A stretch of 64,000 nt of DNA from Flavobacterium quisquiliarum (GTDB taxonomy: Bacteria > Bacteroidota > Bacteroidia > Flavobacteriales > Flavobacteriaceae), in the NCBI RefSeq assembly GCF_019308285.1, contig NZ_WWEM01000019.1, forward strand, positions 1-64,000, written 5' to 3'. This document shows positions 60,299 to 64,000 of this stretch, piece by piece. A program made the translations under genes and the position numbers. The notes beneath the pieces are model-generated. The model did not search any database. It was given only the letters and a program-made list of their open reading frames with translations, and was not told the DNA's origin. The number at the start of each line of letters is the position of its first letter. The first letter of the stretch is position 1.

Positions 60299-60781
60299 TT
60301 ACAAAATAATAGTATTATTTACAACAATTGAAAGAATCTGCGAAATAGAATTAAAGGAAGCTACTACAAGAGCGAAAAAAATATGGGCAAAGAACAGCTG
60401 AATATAACAACCATTAAAATCAATTGGGGCTCGATATCTGGTTATTTTAAATATAAATATCCAGCTGAATATACCAATTGCACCGCTTGTAACTCCTAGT
60501 ATAAGAGTACTTAACAGCGTAAGAGGCAAAATATTCTCTACCCATATAATGTGGTATCCCATTACAAATAGGAATCCAATAACATAATGCATCAGCCATC
60601 CCCAGGTTTCTTCAAAACGTTGTGAATGACTAACATGTGTTCTTTCTAAAGCAAAGCTTAAAAGGACTGGTTCTTTGTACAATTCTCTAAAGCTCCCTGA
60701 CATTGCATAACTAAACCAAGTCATGGCAGATGTCGCGCCAATTGAAATTAAAAGTAGTTCTATAATCACATAAATATCCAT
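60299..60781 (-). CDS. four-helix membrane protein of unknown function
   Basis: 160 residues with four hydrophobic segments (~4-24, 66-82, 87-112, 126-150). Conserved-looking polar features are THVSHSQRFEETWGW in the first loop and the KITRYRAPIDFNG stretch. Similar short four-helix proteins are annotated only as hypothetical membrane proteins in this phylum. Single gene convergent with metNIQ. Confidence 0.65.
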   Translation of the reverse strand: MDIYVIIELLLISIGATSAMTWFSYAMSGSFRELYKEPVLLSFALERTHVSHSQRFEETWGWLMHYVIGFLFVMGYHIIWVENILPLTLLSTLILGVTSGAIGIFSWIFIFKITRYRAPIDFNGCYIQLFFAHIFFALVVASFNSISQILSIVVNNTIIL

Positions 60782-60985
60782 AAAATCCTTATTTAGATCA
60801 TAACTTTATTCAAAGTTAATTTTAAAATAATATTTTTCGTTATATCATTATAATTTGTGTTTATATAATTTTCATTGTTTTAGGAGTAAAAACTGGTTTC
60901 ATTTTGTAAAATGAAACATCTTCACAAGATTTTGATTTATAGTAAGTTGTAATTTAGTCTGCCATATAAATAAAAGCAACAGACT

Positions 60986-63415
60986 ATGAAAAGAAATATC
61001 ACTTTTAAAGCTGTTTTGGTTTTTATACAAAACAGAGTTTGGTTCATGTTTGTCATTTTTTGCCTCCAGACAGGATTGAGCCAAGAGAACAGTAAATTAG
61101 GAACTCCAAAAGTCCTGCCTCAGCCTGATTTTCATTTTCCGGGTTACATAGGAAGAACTTATTTAGATTCAGATCCGCCACAGTTTCCGCAGCCAATAAA
61201 AGCGCCAAAAGGGGCTCCGAATGTTGTTCTGATTTTATTGGACGATTCAGGATTTGGCCAGTTCAGTACTTTTGGCGGAGGCGTTCCTTCACCAACAATG
61301 GATCGATTGGCAGCAGAAGGAATCCGTTACAATAAATTTCATACAACGGCGCTTTGCAGTCCAACTCGTTCGGCTTTAATAACGGGGAGAAATCATCATT
61401 CTGCTACTTTTGGTGTTATTTCTGAAACTGCAACTGGCTACGATGGTTACACTTGCGTGCTTCCAAGAAGCTGTGGAACGATTGGAGAAGTGCTGAAACA
61501 AAATGGTTATATGACAGCCTGGATTGGTAAAAATCATAATACGCCTCCATGGGAAACAAGTGATGCCGGACCTTTTGACCGCTGGGCAAACGGACTGGGG
61601 TTTGAATATTTTTACGGATTTAATGCTGGTGATATGAACCATTGGAATCCTGTATTGTATGAAAACAGAAATCTAGTTCCTGCTTCAAAAGATCCCAATT
61701 ATCATATGACAGTTGATCTTGCAGACCATGCTATTTCTTGGGTTAGAAAAGTAAAATCGATAGCGCCTGACAAACCTTATTTCTTGTATTTAGCTCCCGG
61801 CGCAGCGCATTCTCCTCATCATGCACCACAGGAATGGATTGATAAATACAAAGGAAAATTTGATATGGGCTGGGATGCCTACAGAGAACAAACATTTGAA
61901 AGACAAAAGAAATTAGGCGTTATTCCTGCCAATGCCAAATTAACTGCAAGACCAGAAAGCCTTCCAGCTTGGAATTCGCTTAATGCAGATCAGAAAAGAT
62001 TGTATGCTAAAATGATGGAGGTATTTGCGGGATATGCTTCTCACTGTGATTATGAAATGGGAAGAGTAGTGGAGGCTGTAAAACAACTACCCGATGCAGA
62101 TAATACTATAATTATTTACATAGCCGGGGATAATGGTGCAAGTGCAGAAGGCGGTATTGAAGGATCTGTAAACGAAAATCTATTTTTTAATGGAATTTCA
62201 GAAAAATGGCAGGATAATATTAAGGCGATTGATGAATTGGGAGGACCGAAACATTTTAACCATTTTACAGCCGAATGGGCATGGGCTATGTGTGCACCTT
62301 TCCAATGGACAAAACAAGTCGCAAGTCATTTTGGAGGAACACGAAATCCGATGATTATTTCATGGCCTTCAAAAATTAAAGATAAAGGCAGTTTAAGAAG
62401 CCAGTTTACACATACCATAGATATTGTGCCAACACTGTATGAAATTATTGGAATTACGCCTCCAGAAACGATAAACGGAATTACCCAAAAACCTATTGAA
62501 GGAGTAAGTTTTGCTTATACATTTAACGATGCTAAAGCCAAAGAAAAACACACTACGCAATATTTTGAATTGGGGGTTAACAGAGGAATTTATTATAATG
62601 GCTGGATGGCATCGGCGTTGTCATTTGCTCCTTGGAATCCAAATCGTGGTACGTTTGATCCAGATAAACAAAAATGGGAGTTGTATAAAGTTGATGAAGA
62701 TTTTACGCAGTCCAATGATGTAGCGGCAAGTAATCCTACGAAATTAAGAGAAATGCAAGATTTGTGGTGGGTCGAAGCTTCTAAATACAATGTGCTCCCG
62801 CTAGACTGGCGCGCGGTGGAAAGACTTAATGGTGAATTAATGGGAAGACCAACACTTGGCGGAGATACTAATACTTTTACTTATTATCCTGGACAAGTTG
62901 GATTGCCAAATGAAGCTTCTCCTCGTATTTTAAATAAATCATGGTCTGTTACGGCAGATCTAAATATTCCTGAAAATGGAGCAGAAGGGATGATTGTTAC
63001 ACATGGTGGTTTAGTAGGCGGTTATGGTTTATATGTGCAAAACGGAAAGCCAAGTTTTGTTTATAACAACTTAGCTTTAGAGCGTCCGACTATTACAGGA
63101 AAAGATGTCCTGCCAAAAGGAAAAGTAAAATTGGTTGTTGATTTTAAATATGAAGGAAAAGAAAAAGAATTAGGAAAAGGTGCCACTGTAACGATGTCTG
63201 TCAACGGAAAAAAAGTGGCAGAAGAACATTTGGATAGAACAATTCCGATCCAGATTTCATTAAATGAAGGCTTAGATGTCGGAATGGATGTTGGTTCTCC
63301 TGTTGATTTTAACTATAAACTTCCTTTTGAATTTACAGGTAAAATCGAAAAAGTAACTTATAATCTTGCCGATTCTAAAGAATCAAAGTCGGGAAAATCA
63401 GGGAAAACGAAATAA
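60986..63415 (+). CDS. arylsulfatase (formylglycine-dependent sulfatase)
   Basis: 809 residues. A membrane/signal segment (~15-32, RVWFMFVIFCLQTGLSQ) is followed by the sulfatase fold (~76-600): metal Asp pair in LILLDDSGFGQ (Asp-86, Asp-87), formylglycine motif CSPTRSALITGR with Cys-124, KNHNTPPWE and IYIAGDNGASAEGG with the late metal Asp/Asn. The C-terminal ~170 residues form a lectin-like beta domain (EGMIVTHGGLVGGYGLYVQNG). Resembles the S1_4-type arylsulfatases of Flavobacteriia. Needs an anaerobic sulfatase-maturating or FGE-type enzyme; none is in the window. Confidence 0.92.
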   Translation: MKRNITFKAVLVFIQNRVWFMFVIFCLQTGLSQENSKLGTPKVLPQPDFHFPGYIGRTYLDSDPPQFPQPIKAPKGAPNVVLILLDDSGFGQFSTFGGGVPSPTMDRLAAEGIRYNKFHTTALCSPTRSALITGRNHHSATFGVISETATGYDGYTCVLPRSCGTIGEVLKQNGYMTAWIGKNHNTPPWETSDAGPFDRWANGLGFEYFYGFNAGDMNHWNPVLYENRNLVPASKDPNYHMTVDLADHAISWVRKVKSIAPDKPYFLYLAPGAAHSPHHAPQEWIDKYKGKFDMGWDAYREQTFERQKKLGVIPANAKLTARPESLPAWNSLNADQKRLYAKMMEVFAGYASHCDYEMGRVVEAVKQLPDADNTIIIYIAGDNGASAEGGIEGSVNENLFFNGISEKWQDNIKAIDELGGPKHFNHFTAEWAWAMCAPFQWTKQVASHFGGTRNPMIISWPSKIKDKGSLRSQFTHTIDIVPTLYEIIGITPPETINGITQKPIEGVSFAYTFNDAKAKEKHTTQYFELGVNRGIYYNGWMASALSFAPWNPNRGTFDPDKQKWELYKVDEDFTQSNDVAASNPTKLREMQDLWWVEASKYNVLPLDWRAVERLNGELMGRPTLGGDTNTFTYYPGQVGLPNEASPRILNKSWSVTADLNIPENGAEGMIVTHGGLVGGYGLYVQNGKPSFVYNNLALERPTITGKDVLPKGKVKLVVDFKYEGKEKELGKGATVTMSVNGKKVAEEHLDRTIPIQISLNEGLDVGMDVGSPVDFNYKLPFEFTGKIEKVTYNLADSKESKSGKSGKTK

Positions 63416-63432
63416 AATATAACTATTTAACC

Positions 63433-63478
63433 AAAAGTATCAAAGTCCTTCTGACAGGGGATTTTGATGCTTTTTTTT
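63433..63478. terminator. bidirectional terminator between sulfatase and MocR genes
   Basis: AAAAGTATCAAAGTCC / GGATTTTGATGCTTTT stem with two G-U pairs and a 10-base loop, T run on the right; the leftward gene's stop overlaps its end. Confidence 0.75.
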
Positions 63479-64000
63479 AATCTGTCGAAAGAATACTTTC
63501 TAGACTCTTGCTCAAAAGAGAAATTGCTTTTTCCATTTCTTCTTTTTCTAAATGACCAAATCCTAAACGAGTAGCTCTTAAATCTTTTGTCTGATATAAA
63601 ATGGTTTTGGGCAAAAACAGCTTATTTGCAGCACATTCCTTTTGAAATTTAATCAAATTAAAATCATCCAGCCATTCCACCCAAATCGCTAATCCTCTCG
63701 GTGGAACTTTAAATTTAATTTTACCTTTTAAATTTTCGTTCAGCAATGAAACGAAACAATCTCTTCGCTCTTTGTAGATTTTTTTATTTTTTTTCGAAAG
63801 CCGATGTGCTTCACCTTCAGAAATCCATTCTGTTAAAACCTGTTCTTTCATGACATCAATACTAGGTTCTAGAATGTTTTGATGTTTTTCCAATTCTTTA
63901 ATAAACTCAGCCGGAGCGGCTACAAATCCGTAGCTGAATCCAGATGGTAGTGATTTTCCAAAAGAACCAATATAAACGACACGCTGATTAGAATCGAAAG
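63477..64000 (-). CDS. MocR-family regulator, C-terminal part (5' partial)
   Basis: The frame is open to the window edge at 64000; an ATG at 63893 is only internal. 174 residues are visible: YIGSFGKSLPSGFSYGF, where the Lys is the PLP lysine position of the aminotransferase fold, followed by the C-terminal half ending RATRLGFGHLEKEEMEKAISLL. This matches the end of the complete MocR protein at 31648-33060 (KGFRLGYASLSEKQMEEGIRAL). The N-terminal DNA-binding part lies outside. Confidence 0.85.
   Translation of the reverse strand, partial: FDSNQRVVYIGSFGKSLPSGFSYGFVAAPAEFIKELEKHQNILEPSIDVMKEQVLTEWISEGEAHRLSKKNKKIYKERRDCFVSLLNENLKGKIKFKVPPRGLAIWVEWLDDFNLIKFQKECAANKLFLPKTILYQTKDLRATRLGFGHLEKEEMEKAISLLSKSLESILSTD

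Noticed and set aside
1..64000. CRISPR array, tRNA, rRNA, transposase or prophage genes
   Set aside because: None seen; repeats present are palindromes without regularly spaced units or a cas gene.

Overview
The window looks like a chromosomal stretch of a Flavobacterium-like member of the Bacteroidota. The evidence is AT-rich DNA, a SusC/SusD pair driven by an ECF sigma factor and a FecR-type anti-sigma, a Bacteroidota-type VgrG tail, many short SCxx lipoprotein signals, families common in that phylum (DUF2024, DUF1810, DUF2490, DUF4843, TPR histidine kinases), and weak Shine-Dalgarno sites. No rRNA, tRNA, CRISPR array, prophage or transposase gene was seen.

Layout. 1-3530 is the tail of a VgrG spike gene followed by an effector-like gene, a lipoprotein (putative immunity), an orphan copy of the effector C-terminus and a second, related lipoprotein: a toxin/immunity cassette that has duplicated. 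It ends in a truncated third gene, a 140-bp REPIN-like inverted-repeat element and the last 75 codons of a TolC-type efflux gene, which looks like a recombination scar. 4193-6799 holds a secreted NTF2/DJ-1 fusion, a DeoR regulator with a perfect 26-bp palindromic operator candidate, and a deoxyribonucleotidase. 6874-10018 and 18419-22385 are two copies of one signalling module (proline-tailed small lipoprotein, lipobox-bearing TPR histidine kinase, and a divergent membrane protein across a conserved structured non-coding element). Only the second copy carries a response regulator. Between them lie a GH1 beta-glucosidase and a leftward run of small envelope proteins (TerB-like, VWA-like, coiled-coil membrane, Excalibur, DUF4236, YidD-like, solitary HsdR-N nuclease).

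22498-33060 contains an eight-PAS hybrid-style kinase with a stand-alone receiver, a family 2 glycan synthase, an AAA ATPase, YggS, DUF2024 and a MocR regulator. 33426-46406 is a sigma/anti-sigma-controlled SusCD operon with no glycosidase; it carries two thioredoxin-fold proteins and a two-DTG aspartyl protease, pointing to a peptide-like or disulfide-bearing substrate. Its SusC gene has an apparent one-base frameshift at the signal-peptide junction. 47457-52372 is a three-gene type I export system (ABC, HlyD, TolC) whose ABC ATPase has degenerate motifs. 52885-57347 holds a DUF2490 protein, NagA, and a metzincin-motif lipoprotein with a propeller-like lipoprotein partner.

57504-60196 is a methionine importer, metNIQ, preceded by a 31-codon reading frame with a Met-Met-Cys-Cys run and then a strong terminator just before metN. 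This reads as a leader-peptide attenuator and is, with the duplicated signalling module and its non-coding element, the most novel-looking item here. The window closes with a membrane protein, an arylsulfatase and the end of a second MocR gene. All family calls are from reading the sequence; no searches were run.
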